A DNA stretch of 64,000 bases. Origin: Ricordea florida (taxonomy: Eukaryota > Cnidaria > Anthozoa > Corallimorpharia > Ricordeidae). A program made the position numbers and the translations under genes. The notes under the pieces were generated by a model. The model worked only from the letters and a program-made list of their open reading frames with translations, made no database searches and was not told the origin of the DNA. Positions 23,552 to 34,396 of this stretch are shown here, piece after piece. The stretch lies in the NCBI GenBank assembly GCA_949710005.1, contig OX453272.1, forward strand, positions 25,465,891 through 25,529,890, given 5' to 3'. Within the stretch, counting starts at the first letter, position 1; each line of letters opens with the position of its first letter.

Positions 23552-25472
23552 TCTCTGATTGAAAGGTTTCAATAATATTGTGTAGAGACAAGTTTCATAG
23601 CCTTTTCACAATGGGTCAGTTTTACCTTAGAGTGCAATGACCCCCCCCCCCCCCTGATAATATTGCTATCTAGAACCCCTGCCCTTTTTTCACAAATGAA
23701 ATGTTAATTCAAGCCTTAATTTGCAAAGTTAGACATAACATATTAACTTTGTTACTTTCTGCCGTTTACTTTATTTTTATGTCAAATATCAATATTTCAT
23801 AACAACCACAACATGCAATTAACCTTTTACATTGGAAAAACTTTATAAAGAAGAAAATAAATTTTGTAATGCCAAAATGTTTATGATCTTTCTCATATAT
23901 TCATTGCAAGTGTGCTGTATGTAGTAACAAGTGTTTCAAGTTTCCTAAATGCCCTATGCTTTCAATAATGATTTTCCACACAAACTTTCTAGACAAATGA
24001 CTGCACTAGATTCTAAGCCTTTAAGAAGAAATGGTATTGTTTGGAGCTGTTTTGATTACTACCACCTCTGATGGAAAGCCTATTAAGAAGATTTTTGTAT
24101 TGCTTTTAGTAGTAGAGTAACAATAACTTTACCAAGATTAAGACATGAATCCCACCCCATAAAAATATATTATGTTTAACATAAAAAATATAACAATAAT
24201 AATAATATCAATACCAGTAATAATAATAGTAATGATAATAATAATGATAATAATATAATGATAGTTCTTCTCGTTACTATATGTCATTGGTTACAGTTCA
24301 ATACCTCTGGCTGCCATGACTTTTTCGATGAAATACCGTCCTTATATTAAATCTTTCTTCTGCAGTTTTTATAATAGAAATTTTCATATATTCAAAATAA
24401 TGTACTATTCTATGGTTGGGTATGGATATTTTGCCTGTTTCTGTAACAGCACAATTAAACTTTCATGTGGTATATACTTTTGACTGATTGATGTTGATTT
24501 CACATTATTTTTTTACAGGAGTACGTAGTGCAGCAATCTTTTTGAACATATTAAGATTTCAATAACTCTTTCTTACATGTATTGTTTTTATGATATGACC
24601 TAAAAATAGCACAACCACATACTATACAGTGGGCACTCACTATTACCAAACCTTTATTCAAAGCTTTTGTAGAATCCAATTGTTTTACCCCCAATTTGTT
24701 GATATGGCATCTCTTTTGAGGGAAGAGGAATTTTTCTATCTACCACTGGGGGTACCATTGCAACTGGAAAGAGTACACACATTAAAACATGCACTATTCA
24801 TAATGCTCTCAATTGTGGTTACCCGGGAATGAAATAATGACTGCAGTAGACAATAAAATATCTAATCAGAAGATTCTTCTTACAATGAATCTCATGCAAT
24901 TATAACCAAAAAAACATAAACAAAAAATAATTGGAGCGTTCAGCTCATCCTCTGTGTAAGAACATATTGTGTTCAAAAGTGATGTACAACAAAGAAGACA
25001 AAGCAGTAGAGACTAAGAAAATAAAACTAAAGAAAAAAAACACAGGTTTTTACACCGTGGTAAACACAAGCATTCATATCAACTCTTCAAGATTTCACCT
25101 GCAAAAGATTTACAATCATTTTCAATTTGTGTTAAGTGAATATTATTGTGATACTTCATCGACTCTGTATTCCCTGTCAAGATAATAAATAATTTTACTT
25201 CTATTCCCTCTGGTGCAATCTCAGTGGCAGTGAAAGAGCTAAATGAAGGTCAATTTTTAAGCACTGTGTTGAGCGGTATACTGATCTTGTAATTTGCACC
25301 AGGTGTCACTAATTGTGTACCAAACACAGCATAAGAAATAAAATAATGGGGATTACGCTAATATAAAAAATAAAATATATAATATAAAAAAAAATAAAGA
25401 ATAAAATATGAAAGCATTGTGACTTCTTCAAAAACTAGCTTCGCGAGGTTTTTGCGGGAGTCGTATTTCTAG
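22479..25472 (+). mobile_element. Helentron-like non-autonomous element, copy A
   Basis: It starts TTCCTCGCGAAGCGAGG and ends GGGAGTCGTATTTCTAG, with no target duplication beyond one ambiguous T. It interrupts the left TIR of the host element at AATTG/TTTTAAATACATC; the intact opposite TIR (around 27310-27330) gives the empty site. The 5' CCTCGCGAAG is the inverse complement of the 3' subterminal CTTCGCGAGG, an asymmetric inverted repeat typical of Helentron-related elements, and the CTAG end fits the Helitron CTRR rule. It contains TA-rich microsatellites (22585-22640, 23508-23540) and no replicase. Confidence 0.7.
23508..23551. repeat. (TA)n/(TATG)n microsatellite
   Basis: A run of TA dinucleotides passes into TATG units inside Helentron-like copy A. 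Confidence 0.9.
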
Positions 25473-25595
25473 TTTTAAATACATCATTCCGGTATACCAG
25501 CTCCTGGTATACCCTACGATTGGTTAATTTTGACACTTGACATCAACAAGTTTCATATGTGTCACCACTCTTCATCACTCGACTTTCAGCAGCAA

Positions 25596-25967
25596 ATGGC
25601 TAAGTTGGCGAGCGCGTGCTACGCGCGCGAGTTCGACGAAGCTCTGTTTACTGAGGTTTTGGATGAGTGCCTAGCAGTTTTCCCGAATATCAAAGCTCTT
25701 AGATCAGAACAAAAGATGTGCCTATTTAATCTAGCCCGTGGAAAAGACGTGTTTGCGATTCTTCCCACCGGATTCGGGAAGAGTTTAATTTTTCAGCTCT
25801 TTCCCCGAATCGCGAAAACGTTACGCTCAAGCGGAGGTCAAGGCTTGTTGACAATAATCGTTGTCGCGCCGTTGGTTTCAATAATGAGAGACCAAGTAGA
25901 ACAGCTACGACAACTGGGATTTTCTGCTGCAGCCATAGGGATCGGCCAGGAATGCCACGAGGACAAG
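25596..25967 (+). pseudogene. RecQ-like helicase, N-terminal exon
   Basis: From the ATG at 25596 (MAKLASACYAREFDEAL) the exon encodes a RecQ-type start: QKMCLFNLARGKDVFAILPTGFGKS, containing the Q-motif-like region and Walker A (PTGFGKS), then IVVAPLVSIMRDQVEQL (motif Ia). It stops at a GTGAGA donor at 25968. RecQ helicases unwind DNA 3'-5' with ATP; this copy holds only the beginning of domain 1. An earlier in-frame Met exists at about 25557, so the start is not certain. Confidence 0.7.
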
Positions 25968-26489
25968 GTGAGAAATGGAGACTAACCGACGTACAGTTCA
26001 TTTCCGCTATTTACAAACCGCTTTGTTGTGTAGTTAATAATTTGTTATTGCGTACATCCGAGACCTATCGATATCAGTTTTCAGAGCACATGGTTTTTTG
26101 AGTCCTTGCGAAAGTGTTCGATTCTGCCTGTAAAAATCTGCGTCTCCGTATAGCTTATATAATCATTTATGCGTTCCAGGCCTAGTCAGAGGATAATCGG
26201 TGAGATAATTTTCGTTGATTTCAGTATTGCTTGTTTCGAATGTTTTTTATAGGAATTTCATTGCTTTCATGTTACTGTTATGTAAGAATTTTAGTGTCGA
26301 ATTCATTTATTCGCCTTGTTCAGTTTAGGATTTTGTTTTGTATCCGTAGTTTGACGTATTCAATAACGGGATCAGTAAATCGTCTTTAAATCATCTTCCG
26401 TCTGGTTACTGTTCTTGGCGTTGAATTTAGTTCAGCGAAATTCCTCATACCAACGAACTAAAAATAAGTCTGCGCGCCTGGACCTATAG

Positions 26490-26651
26490 AGACTGTGAAA
26501 TTGTCTTCGGAAGCCCCAAGGGCTGGCTATCTAAAACATGGGTAAAGAAGCTAAAGAAAGGCAAACTGGGAAAGCACTGACGGCTTCTGTGCATGTAGCT
26601 ATAGATGAAGTTCACTCCGTAACAGAATGGTATGCAACGGCTATTTGCTGA
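26490..26651 (+). pseudogene. RecQ-like helicase, second exon with DEVH box
   Basis: After a CTATAG acceptor the frame gives CEIVFGSPKGWLSKTW and a Lys-rich stretch. A one-base shift at about 26575 then leads to VAIDEVHSVTEW, the Walker B/DEVH helicase motif II. A stop follows at once. Together with the exon ending at 25967 this forms a partial, non-functional helicase domain. Confidence 0.6.
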
Positions 26652-27438
26652 CACTTCAGAAGCCAAGTCCATAGAGGAAATCATGTTGTCTTCCAGGCTA
26701 GAAACCCCAGCTAATGGATTTTGATTTTCCTTTTGAAATTCAAGCGAACGTCGAGATCTACTGGAATCAGTCCCTACATGTTTCCGAGTTCTCTTCGCGA
26801 AACTCCCGTTGGCGAGTTGCTTGAAACTCGTTTTGTAGGCGCCCTGACAAGGTCTCCATTCGTTTGTATGGTTAGTTTCTTAAAGGTACCGTAAATTCTC
26901 GCCAAAGTCCTAGCAAAGGTCAGACAGCTCACATCGGAAAGTTTGTCGCTTTGGACAAGGTCGAAACCGAGGGAACTAACAATATCGGCCAACCAAACTA
27001 TTCATCGCCAATGAAGGAAACCAATTCCTTGTTTCGGATGACGTCAAATAAAGAAACTCTTGAGATTTTCGTCCCAAGACAAGTAACAATTTTCTTACAA
27101 AATCGGCAGGACTTCGAAAGATGGCGAACCTGCACGTTCGAATTAGCACACGATTAAGACATGAGCGACTTCAGCCAGCACACGAAAAAGATCGAACTCG
27201 CGCGAAACGTATCCGTACACTGCACATTTTGACCCTTTGAGAGTCTGACGTTTGACATTATGACACGAGAAAGTGTCATTCCGGAAGTGGGTGTGTCAGT
27301 GGGCGGAATGATGTATTTAAAACAATTCTTACAGGCTCTCCTTCCTTTTTCTCCTTCCCAGACTCCCACCCATTTGTTCTCTCGCTCTCCCGCTTTTCGA
27401 TCTCCCGCTTTCACGATCCGAGAGCCTGGCACAGGCTA

Positions 27439-27447
27439 CAGATACTG
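27439..27447. repeat. Right target-site duplication CAGATACTG
   Basis: Exact partner of 22358-22366; it marks the right border of the inserted 5.07-kb element. Confidence 0.85.
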
Positions 27448-30204
27448 GTGAACGAAACCTAAGTTGCGTTAGAAATGAATATCTCACAAGTGAAGAAATC
27501 GTTGAGAAAGTAACACAACAAAGAGCAAAACTGGACAGCTTAGAGTCAAAACTGTTTTTCAAATCCTCCAAGAATTTGCGACTCAAGATGCGCCTAAGAA
27601 ATCTGAAAGAAAAACTAGAAGAGTATGCGAAACGTGGGTCCATGAAAGCTATTTGCCACAATCTTGAAAAAGCCTCTGAACAGGGGCTATTCAAGGACAA
27701 AACAGTTCTCAGGGATTTCTTGACTATCATCTCTAGGAACCTGCATGTGAAAAAGCAGGGGACTGAACGTTATCAGGCCTCCACAAAGCTTTTCTTTGAA
27801 GTTGTTCTTATCTGGGGTGGTCGCCGATTGGCTACATTTGTTGCACAAACTCTGTTTGGACCTGAAATACACTCTCTCTATAGGTGGCGCAGTCATGACC
27901 GCACTACATTGGAAGGTGGAAGAAATCATGCCGACATGTCAAAGATTGCTGTTATCTATAGAGAGTCGATTGCCAAGCAGTTTAAGAACAAAGCAAGTTT
28001 AGTTCCAGTTTTGGCTGCTGAAGACGAAACTGCAGTTATCAGCAAAGTTACATACAGTCAGGAAAAGGACGAGTTGTTAGGGTTCTGTGGCATCAAAGGC
28101 GCAAACCATCAATACCTTGACCAATTAACAGTCAGAGTTAGAAACGGAGAGGATTTTCAGTGCCTTCAGAAACAACGTAATTGACAGTTATGCTAGAGCA
28201 ATCATTCTCAACCCATTACTTCCAAATCTTCCTCGCCTTCCTATTCTAATCATCCCCACTTGCAACTGTTTTGATACCAAGTTTGTTCATCGGCAATGGA
28301 AAGATATTGAACAATTGTTTGAGGGTGAACTGGAAGCAACTTTGGGTCCTCTCATCGGCCACAGCTCCGATGGAGATTCACGTCGTCGTAAAATTATGCT
28401 TCAGCTAATGAGATCAAGGGAGGAATTACGATTTCAGCCAATTCTGCAAGATTTAGGCTTTGTTCTGAGTTGCCGCAAGGAGATAAAGGGTGGAAGTTAT
28501 GTTATTAGAGATTTAGGAGACCAGGACCATATCCACAACCACAAAAACTGTTAAATCCTTTGGATCACAGCTCAAGGGTTTTAATGATGGGGGGGAATAT
28601 AGTACATATGAATCACCTACAACTTGTGTATGACACCTTTCCGCACACTGAACATTGGATTGCATGGATTGGGGCTGGATGATATCAATCGAAGGAATAA
28701 AAAAAACTGGCGTTCAGTCCAAAAATTAACTCTTCTTTGCGTGCAAAATTGTTTGCAGAGGCTGATTGACGGTGACAAGGACGGTCGGCGCCCCGATACT
28801 TCACTGATCAGAACACTGACTTTCCTGAAGGTCATTTTTCAGCAAAGTTAGAACTCTATATTAAAGAATTGTCTCAGCCGCACTTGTTGTACATTTCTTG
28901 GGTATTTGGAACAATTTTGTTGTGAGGGAACCCAGACTGTCACTTAAGAAAAATTTCATTGGTAGAGAGACATACCAAGACACCATCATTTCATGCCATT
29001 TTGCTGTTATGTTGATAAGCTACATGGGTGACAACTTTGCCGATGTCGACTGTCGCCTTGATCTCACAGGGTCTGATAATGTAGAATCATTCTGGAGTGA
29101 CAACGGGCAGTGGGTAGGAAACCACAACAATTACCACTACGGTGAATTGCAATCAAACGTTTCCCACATCATCCGTTTGGAACAGATCAAGACCGACCCT
29201 GACGCACCTGACTTCGCAAAGCCACACCCTAAACAAAAATGTATTTGGAATTCACAGTATCCTCCTGAAGAGTTTGCAGCCTCTTTGACAGATTACCCTG
29301 CACACGAAGCACAAGTAGATGCTTCGAAAGAGGGCATACATTTGGCCCGAAAACTGGCTGTGGAAGTGGGAATGGGTCCAGAGAACAACAGAGTGGGGAA
29401 TGAAGGAGACGACGACGGGGATGATGAAGGTGGTGGATGTTGTCCAGATAGTGTTGATGACAATGGCGATTCTTGGCTCTATAAAGCATTAAAGTATACC
29501 GGGAACTGGATGATGAGTGTAGACGAGGAAGAGGTCAATGATGAAGATGAGCTTTTTACAACTGATGAAACTGATATTGATACTCCTGAAACAAGGCTTT
29601 CAGAAGATGCTTGTTGTTCGTGACAAAAGAAAAAGCTTGCTGGAAGAAGAGCGCATTGAAAGACAGCAGGCGTCGTCTAAAGTTAGATTGTCCTTCTTGA
29701 GCCCGGAGAGCAAAAACGTCAGGCATGAGAACGTACGAAAAGAGCGAAAGAATTTCCGAAGAATCGCTGAGCGAATGATCAGTAGAACATCTGTGACAGT
29801 CAACCAACAACAGAATAGCGATTTGGTGAAACTCGTTGACTCAATTGAATCGTGCAAGGAAGGACAAGTAGGTTTTGCGAAAGTATTGGAAGAGGCTGCA
29901 GTCCACTCTTCAAATTGTCCCTTTCAGTGACATCATGTGCCACGTTAACCTGAGGGCAACTGAAAACGAGACAGATTCCCTAGAGCTGTCTGCTGATGAA
30001 CACTCTGCGTTGTTGGTTGCAGTTGGTCGACTACTTTCAAGTTCACGCTGAATGAGACGCCTGCCGCTAACTGGGACTGCCACATCGGTAAAAAACGTCG
30101 ATGCAGTTAACAGGACAGTAGTTCGTCCAAGTGAACAAGAAGAGGAAAGTGAACTAAGGCGTTCAAGCAGAGTACGAACTGTCCTTTGGTATGACGACGG
30201 ATAA
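27448..30204 (+). pseudogene. 3' part of the split transposase-like gene
   Basis: It continues the coding frame from 22358. Segments are read at 27448-28150, 28150-28610, 28870-29625 and 29600-29930 with frame breaks and stops between. Conserved-looking acidic motifs are LAAEDETAV, IGHSSDGDSRRR and LTGSDNVESFWS; these are candidates for a D-D-E triad of an RNase-H-like transposase, which I infer from acidic residues in otherwise conserved blocks. An acidic/Asp-rich tail (29400-29580) and a Lys/Arg/Glu coiled coil (29640-29920) end the protein. I recognise the pattern as a recurrent cnidarian repeat protein but cannot name the superfamily. Confidence 0.6.
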
Positions 30205-30734
30205 AATTTTATGCATAATATTTGCTGAGTGTACAGCTCATTGAACATTATTTCTAGTTTTGTTAACACAGCTAAGAAGTTGCTATAAATAATTGTTTTT
30301 AGAACTAGATTGAAAAATAGGGTCCTTTGCTAGATCCTTTTCTAAGAGTCATTCAATAAGTTGCATAAAAGTTTGGACGAGTGTTGTGACAATAATACTT
30401 AAACAGTTATACAATTGCTGATAAAAAGCTATCGCCCATATATGCTCATTGGGATTAGGAATCTTCTCATCTTTAATTTTATTATAATCCAATTGCTTTT
30501 ATCCGTATTCAAAATTCTATTATAACATTCCCATTTAATTTGAAGAAGAATGTTTTCCTTTTCAACTATTTATGACGGTATGTTTGTAAATATCTACGGT
30601 TAGCAAACGTACCAGAATGCTTGTATTGTATGTGAAAGTAAAGTGTTCTTTATTCACTTTAAAAAATTGTGTCAATTCATTTTTGGATGACCTGGCTTTA
30701 TAAAGGATTGACAAGGTAGATGAATAAATAGAAA
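30205..30734. other. AT-rich spacer
   Basis: No coding region or repeat boundary is recognised. It may include the 3' end of the element that carries the split transposase-like gene. Confidence 0.35.
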
Positions 30735-30895
30735 GTGACTAAGTTGGGATCGCAAAAATTACATTTTCCAAAAAGTGACTAAGATGGGGTCTATAATTGG
30801 CCATAAAATAGACTAAAATGGGGTGGGGGCTCTGAGAGGCAAGCGGCACATAGCCAGCAAACATTAACCCAAGTACCCCCCCGGGACACCCACAT
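30735..30895 (-). repeat. Dispersed GGGGTC-rich repeat, copy 2
   Basis: GTGACTAAGTTGGGATCGC and GACTAAGATGGGGTCTATA units, ending in a CCCCCCGGG block, resemble the repeat at 17690-17802. The poly-C/GGTAC end is in opposite orientation. Confidence 0.45.
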
Positions 30896-31245
30896 TTCGA
30901 GCGAGCTAAAAGAACCGTTGAAACTTCTTTGACATAGCAAGCTGAGCCGCAAACAAGAATAGAGCGAAACTCCTCATACCATTGCTCCTTTTTGACAAAG
31001 CTTAAAGTCAACTATCCCTCAAAAGAACCCGCTCACCCCTCGACTTCTTCGCACAGAAATCGGTCATAAAATGTACACTTTTAATATATAGACACCATCT
31101 GAAATGTCAGAGTCAAAACCGGGGAAAAAAAGGCCAGTCTAAACGAGTTTACAGCTTACAGTTTCCATACTAGTTAGACATTTCTACCGGATGCCAGTAC
31201 TAAATCGTGTTTGGATACTAGTTACCAATCGACAACGGTCAGTGG

Positions 31246-31250
31246 CAGCC
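31246..31250. repeat. Polinton target duplication, left (CAGCC)
   Basis: CAGCC precedes the left TIR and follows the right TIR at 45068-45072. Polintons usually make 6-bp duplications; the sixth position is ambiguous because of the terminal A. Confidence 0.6.
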
Positions 31251-31498
31251 AGTAGTAGATAATCGCCGGAACGAGCGCACTGTTTGATTTTCAGTCAATT
31301 TTGAGCGAAAAATTTATCAATATTTATCAGAGATTTATCAGAGATTTTATCAGAGATTTTATCAGAGATTTCAGAAAAAAAAATGAATTCTAAACAGATT
31401 TAAAGGAATAAATATTTTGATAAACATGGAACAGCAAACTGTGAAAGAACTTAAACTCCTTGCCAAAGAGCGGGGTATTCCAAGATATTACAGAATGC
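31251..31498 (+). repeat. Polinton left TIR (248 bp)
   Basis: It starts AGTAGTAGATAATCGCC and is an exact inverted copy of 44820-45067. It contains four tandem TTTATCAGAGA-type units (31318-31372), a nine-A run, a TTTAAA box (31399-31404) and the first 24 codons of the left-end gene. Confidence 0.9.
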
Positions 31499-31824
31499 TA
31501 AAAGCACAACTTGTCGAAGCTCTAACAAAAGCACAAACCCCACAAGTAAATAAAGGTAAACTAATCGAAGATATAACACAACCAAAAACTAATAAGTATA
31601 AGTGTATTCATGGTAAAATAAAATATTACTGTAAGTTATGTGGAGGATCTCAAATATGTGAACACAACAAACAGAAATCACGTTGTAAAGAATGTAATGG
31701 TGGTAGTATTTGTGAGCATAAACGGAGGAGGTATCAATGTAAAGAATGCAATGGGAGAGGAATATGTATTCATGGAAAACAAAGATGGTTTTGTACAGAG
31801 TGTGATAAAAAACAAGATGAATAA
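31426..31824 (+). CDS. SAP-domain protein with tandem CxH/CxxC zinc repeats
   Basis: The ATG at 31426 begins MEQQTVKELKLLAKERG. Residues 1-38 form a SAP motif, a helix-extension-helix that binds DNA, and its first 24 codons lie inside the TIR and are identical to the start of the polymerase. Residues about 65-130 contain at least three copies of an ICEHN(K/R)x(K/R)xxCKEC(G/N)GG-like repeat, with paired Cys and Cys-x-His spacing suited to zinc. Such repeats are known from proteins of giant viruses and protists. The predicted product is a small DNA-binding zinc protein of 132 residues. A TTTAAA box 22-27 bp upstream is shared with the polymerase. The role is unknown. Confidence 0.7.
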   Translation: MEQQTVKELKLLAKERGIPRYYRMLKAQLVEALTKAQTPQVNKGKLIEDITQPKTNKYKCIHGKIKYYCKLCGGSQICEHNKQKSRCKECNGGSICEHKRRRYQCKECNGRGICIHGKQRWFCTECDKKQDE

Positions 31825-31872
31825 CAAAAACATAATGTTATATAACTCAAGCAAGTGTTACATAACAAAATT

Positions 31873-32509
31873 TTATCTAAATCTCAAACTAAAAGTTATG
31901 GGGGAACCCTTCAGATCAAGTTTTTTCCATTCAATGTCTAAGATGGTTAAATCGAAGTGGTTTATTATACTCTCATATTTTTGAACCGGAATTGATGGAT
32001 ATTCCTGTGAGGGTATGTTAGCAAGAAGGTGTGATGGTGTGAGTTTCACAAGTTCTCCATATTTGGTGTTATTCATATATGACGACTTATTATTCACTAT
32101 ACTACACATAAGTCTCAGTGGTTCCTTAATCTGTATATTTATGGGGTATAATTTACCGGGATTTATGATTTCGGGCATCCCTAAACCAACTTGTAGCCCC
32201 CTCGTAAGTTTTATGTTGAAGTTCTTATTGGAATATAGATAGTCAACAGTATCAGTCTCAATGATTGTTATCTTTGCCCTATCAGTATCATTAAGAAAGA
32301 TAGATTGAATATTACGCAGCGAATATGTACCGGGCTGAATTATTATGCGGGGCTGATTCTTATCATTAAACAATATCTGTTGATCCTTGAAATTAATCAA
32401 TCTTTTGTTTTTTATATTACAATCCAGGAGTTGTATGAAAAAGAAGATTTTTCAGTGGAGGATCTAAATATATCCTAGTTTCAGACTCATACATGGTTAT
32501 GCTCAACAT
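31873..32509 (-). pseudogene. Minor-capsid (penton-like) Polinton protein, frameshifted
   Basis: The ATG at 32509 (MLSITMYESETRIYLDPPL) has a TTTAAA box at 32539-32544, the usual distance for this element. After about 30 codons the frame hits TAA near 32420. The rest of the protein continues in the next frame to 31873 and has no ATG of its own. It contains IIIQPGTYSLRNIQSIF and the terminal KKLDLKGSPITFSLRFR, a layout I associate with Polinton single-jelly-roll minor capsid proteins. The frame change lies around 32420-32440. Assignment as penton-like is moderate; the break is clear. Confidence 0.5.
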
Positions 32510-32736
32510 TTTTGTTTTGATTACATCATATTCACCTTTTTAAATTTGCATTGACGTAATCACATTCCTGAGCGACATTAGAAACCGACCTTTTAAAAGT
32601 AAACATAAAATCTACTTTCAAACTTCAAAACCACTTTACATTTTGCTTGTTGCTATGTCGTAAAAGTATGCAATCTATTGTTCTACACGTGAACACTAAT
32701 TTACAAACAATCACAATCACGTGAAATACTCATGAA
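32401..32736. other. Spacer between penton-like and 516-residue genes
   Basis: The left part holds the 5' coding segment of the frameshifted gene (to 32509) and its TTTAAA box. The remainder (about 32550-32736) shows no gene. Confidence 0.5.
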
Positions 32737-34287
32737 CTACCGAAATAGATACCACGCAAATACACTAGAGACAATTATAAATGCTAATATATTATCTTCA
32801 TGTTGTGTGGTCACGTCCGACTTTTCATTCAGAGTTGAGGGTTTTTGTTTTGGTTTCGTTTCATTTTGTAAAGGTTTTGGATTTGTATCAGCTATATGAG
32901 GTAACTTTACCTTTGAAGATCCTAAGTTATGACTTATTCCGACCTGTTTTGCTTCAGTGTTTAGGGAATTATTCACTCCAAAATTCATATCATCACTCGC
33001 TTTCATAAGTTTGTTATTAAAACCGGTCACGCTTTCAGTGTTGATTATCATATTACTAGGCATTAACCATACACCAGGAGCAATAGCTAAATCAAGCCGT
33101 AATTTTGCTTCCTGTACAGCTAATTGATACCTTTGGATAGAACTAGAAATGTCATTCTCGATCACACTACTTTCAAATAAAGCCAAGAATTCTTGTTGAG
33201 TCTCAATCGCTCCACCACCATTACCGTAAATCGAGTTTCTTGTGTTAACTTGTGCCCCCAATATACAGTAAACAAAAGCTTCAGCAGATCGATTCAATCT
33301 ACCAAGTCCGGCTTTAGTGAGCCCATGACCACTTGTTGGGATAAACCAAGCATATTTGAAATCAGCAAAGTCATCATTACGGATAAATGAGATTAGGTCA
33401 CCTTTTTCCTTCTTACCACCTTCATCAGCGAATTTACCGCCTTCACCGGGCCATTGATCTGCTTCATGATCATAATTTCTTACAACATGAACATTTTGAT
33501 ATCCTCCACCTTTTCCATGATATCCAGAACCATAATCAAGGAATATATCTCCTAATCCTCCGTTTCTACCAACTTTACATCTAAAATCAGAATTATTACT
33601 AACCCCAAATTCAGCACACAATCGTTGATATGCGACTTTATTATATGGATTGTTGTTTATTACAAAAGGTTGCTCATCAGGTAAGGGAAGACTTAATTCA
33701 TATAATATCCGCCTTATTGTGAAATACACATGAAACTTAATGAAACTACTCACTACTTTAGGATAATTTAGACTTTCAAAAGGACTTATCCCACAACCAG
33801 ATGTCGCACACCATACCGCAAAGTTAAGTTGCTGAGGCCAATAATTCATATCAGGCGTGTTTAACCATTTTCTACTCTGCTTTCCAAATTTGAAAGTCAC
33901 AACTTGATTGGTAAAAACATCACGCATCTTTGCTGTGAATTTCTTCGTATTTGACACGTATATATCCAGTGAAGTTAGCATTTTTGTTATATCGCTTGTA
34001 AAGTCATCAAAGTTAATAGCTGGTATAGGATATCTTCGATTTGTCATAGTTAAACTCTTTGGGAATGAACTCAATTCATCATCATCCAATCCTAAATCTT
34101 TCCATAAAAGTTTTTTCAAACGAGGTGATAGGTCATCAGTCCATGTTTTTCCAGTAGGATCATCATTAGACATTATTGTTGTACCATTCACTTTCCACCT
34201 AATGTATCCACCATAAGGATCAGCTACAACTTCGAATTGACTAAGATCAGCCCTTGGATACATATTTCTGAAATCATTTAGTAACAT
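32737..34287 (-). CDS. Uncharacterised 516-residue Polinton protein with C-terminal TM
   Basis: I chose the ATG at 34287 (MLLNDFRNMYPRADL) over one at 34317 because the TTTAAA at 34322-34327 would sit only 5-10 bp before the latter, while other genes keep about 30. Features: WKVNGTTIMSND near the N-terminus, a Cys-containing block NFAVWCATSGCGISPFESL at about residues 155-175, a Gly-rich segment (GYHGKGGGYQ, GGKFADEGGKK) at about 255-300, and a single hydrophobic helix at the extreme C-terminus (ILAFIIVSSVFAWYLF). No enzyme motif is visible. Its size, conservation-like blocks and location beside capsid-type genes make a virion protein possible, but this is inference. Confidence 0.6.
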   Translation of the reverse strand: MLLNDFRNMYPRADLSQFEVVADPYGGYIRWKVNGTTIMSNDDPTGKTWTDDLSPRLKKLLWKDLGLDDDELSSFPKSLTMTNRRYPIPAINFDDFTSDITKMLTSLDIYVSNTKKFTAKMRDVFTNQVVTFKFGKQSRKWLNTPDMNYWPQQLNFAVWCATSGCGISPFESLNYPKVVSSFIKFHVYFTIRRILYELSLPLPDEQPFVINNNPYNKVAYQRLCAEFGVSNNSDFRCKVGRNGGLGDIFLDYGSGYHGKGGGYQNVHVVRNYDHEADQWPGEGGKFADEGGKKEKGDLISFIRNDDFADFKYAWFIPTSGHGLTKAGLGRLNRSAEAFVYCILGAQVNTRNSIYGNGGGAIETQQEFLALFESSVIENDISSSIQRYQLAVQEAKLRLDLAIAPGVWLMPSNMIINTESVTGFNNKLMKASDDMNFGVNNSLNTEAKQVGISHNLGSSKVKLPHIADTNPKPLQNETKPKQKPSTLNEKSDVTTQHEDNILAFIIVSSVFAWYLFR

Positions 34288-34396
34288 TTTATTCTTTATG
34301 TTTAGAATAAGATGCATATGTTTTTAAATCAATACCGTTCTTTTCTAATACCAGCAAAACAATTACATCCTACAGGAGTTCTCTCAAACGAAATTT

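Larger units (their letters stand above)
22367..27438. mobile_element. 5.07-kb TIR element carrying a RecQ-like fragment
   Basis: Ends of about 105 bp are inverted copies: 22369-22478 starts GCCTGTGCCAGGCTCTCGG and 27327-27436 is its near-perfect reverse complement. The 9-bp CAGATACTG duplication flanks it, and removing it reconnects an open coding frame in the interrupted gene, which confirms the borders. The contents are a Helentron-like insertion (22479-25472), a RecQ-like helicase fragment, and sequence with no recognised transposase. The TIR length and 9-bp duplication suggest a non-autonomous MULE; this is inference. Confidence 0.8.

Noticed and set aside
23641..23655. Poly-C runs (also near 12249 and 7372) as regulatory quadruplexes
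   Set aside because: They are single homopolymer runs without the four-tract pattern, and may vary with sequencing error.
31318..31372. Tandem TTTATCAGAGA units as an origin of replication
   Set aside because: Polintons are expected to start replication at the termini by protein priming; the repeats may bind a protein, but nothing here shows an origin function.
32781..33008. Plus-strand ORFs opposite the 516-residue Polinton gene
   Set aside because: They are antisense shadows of the longer minus-strand frame, which has a promoter box and a plausible protein.
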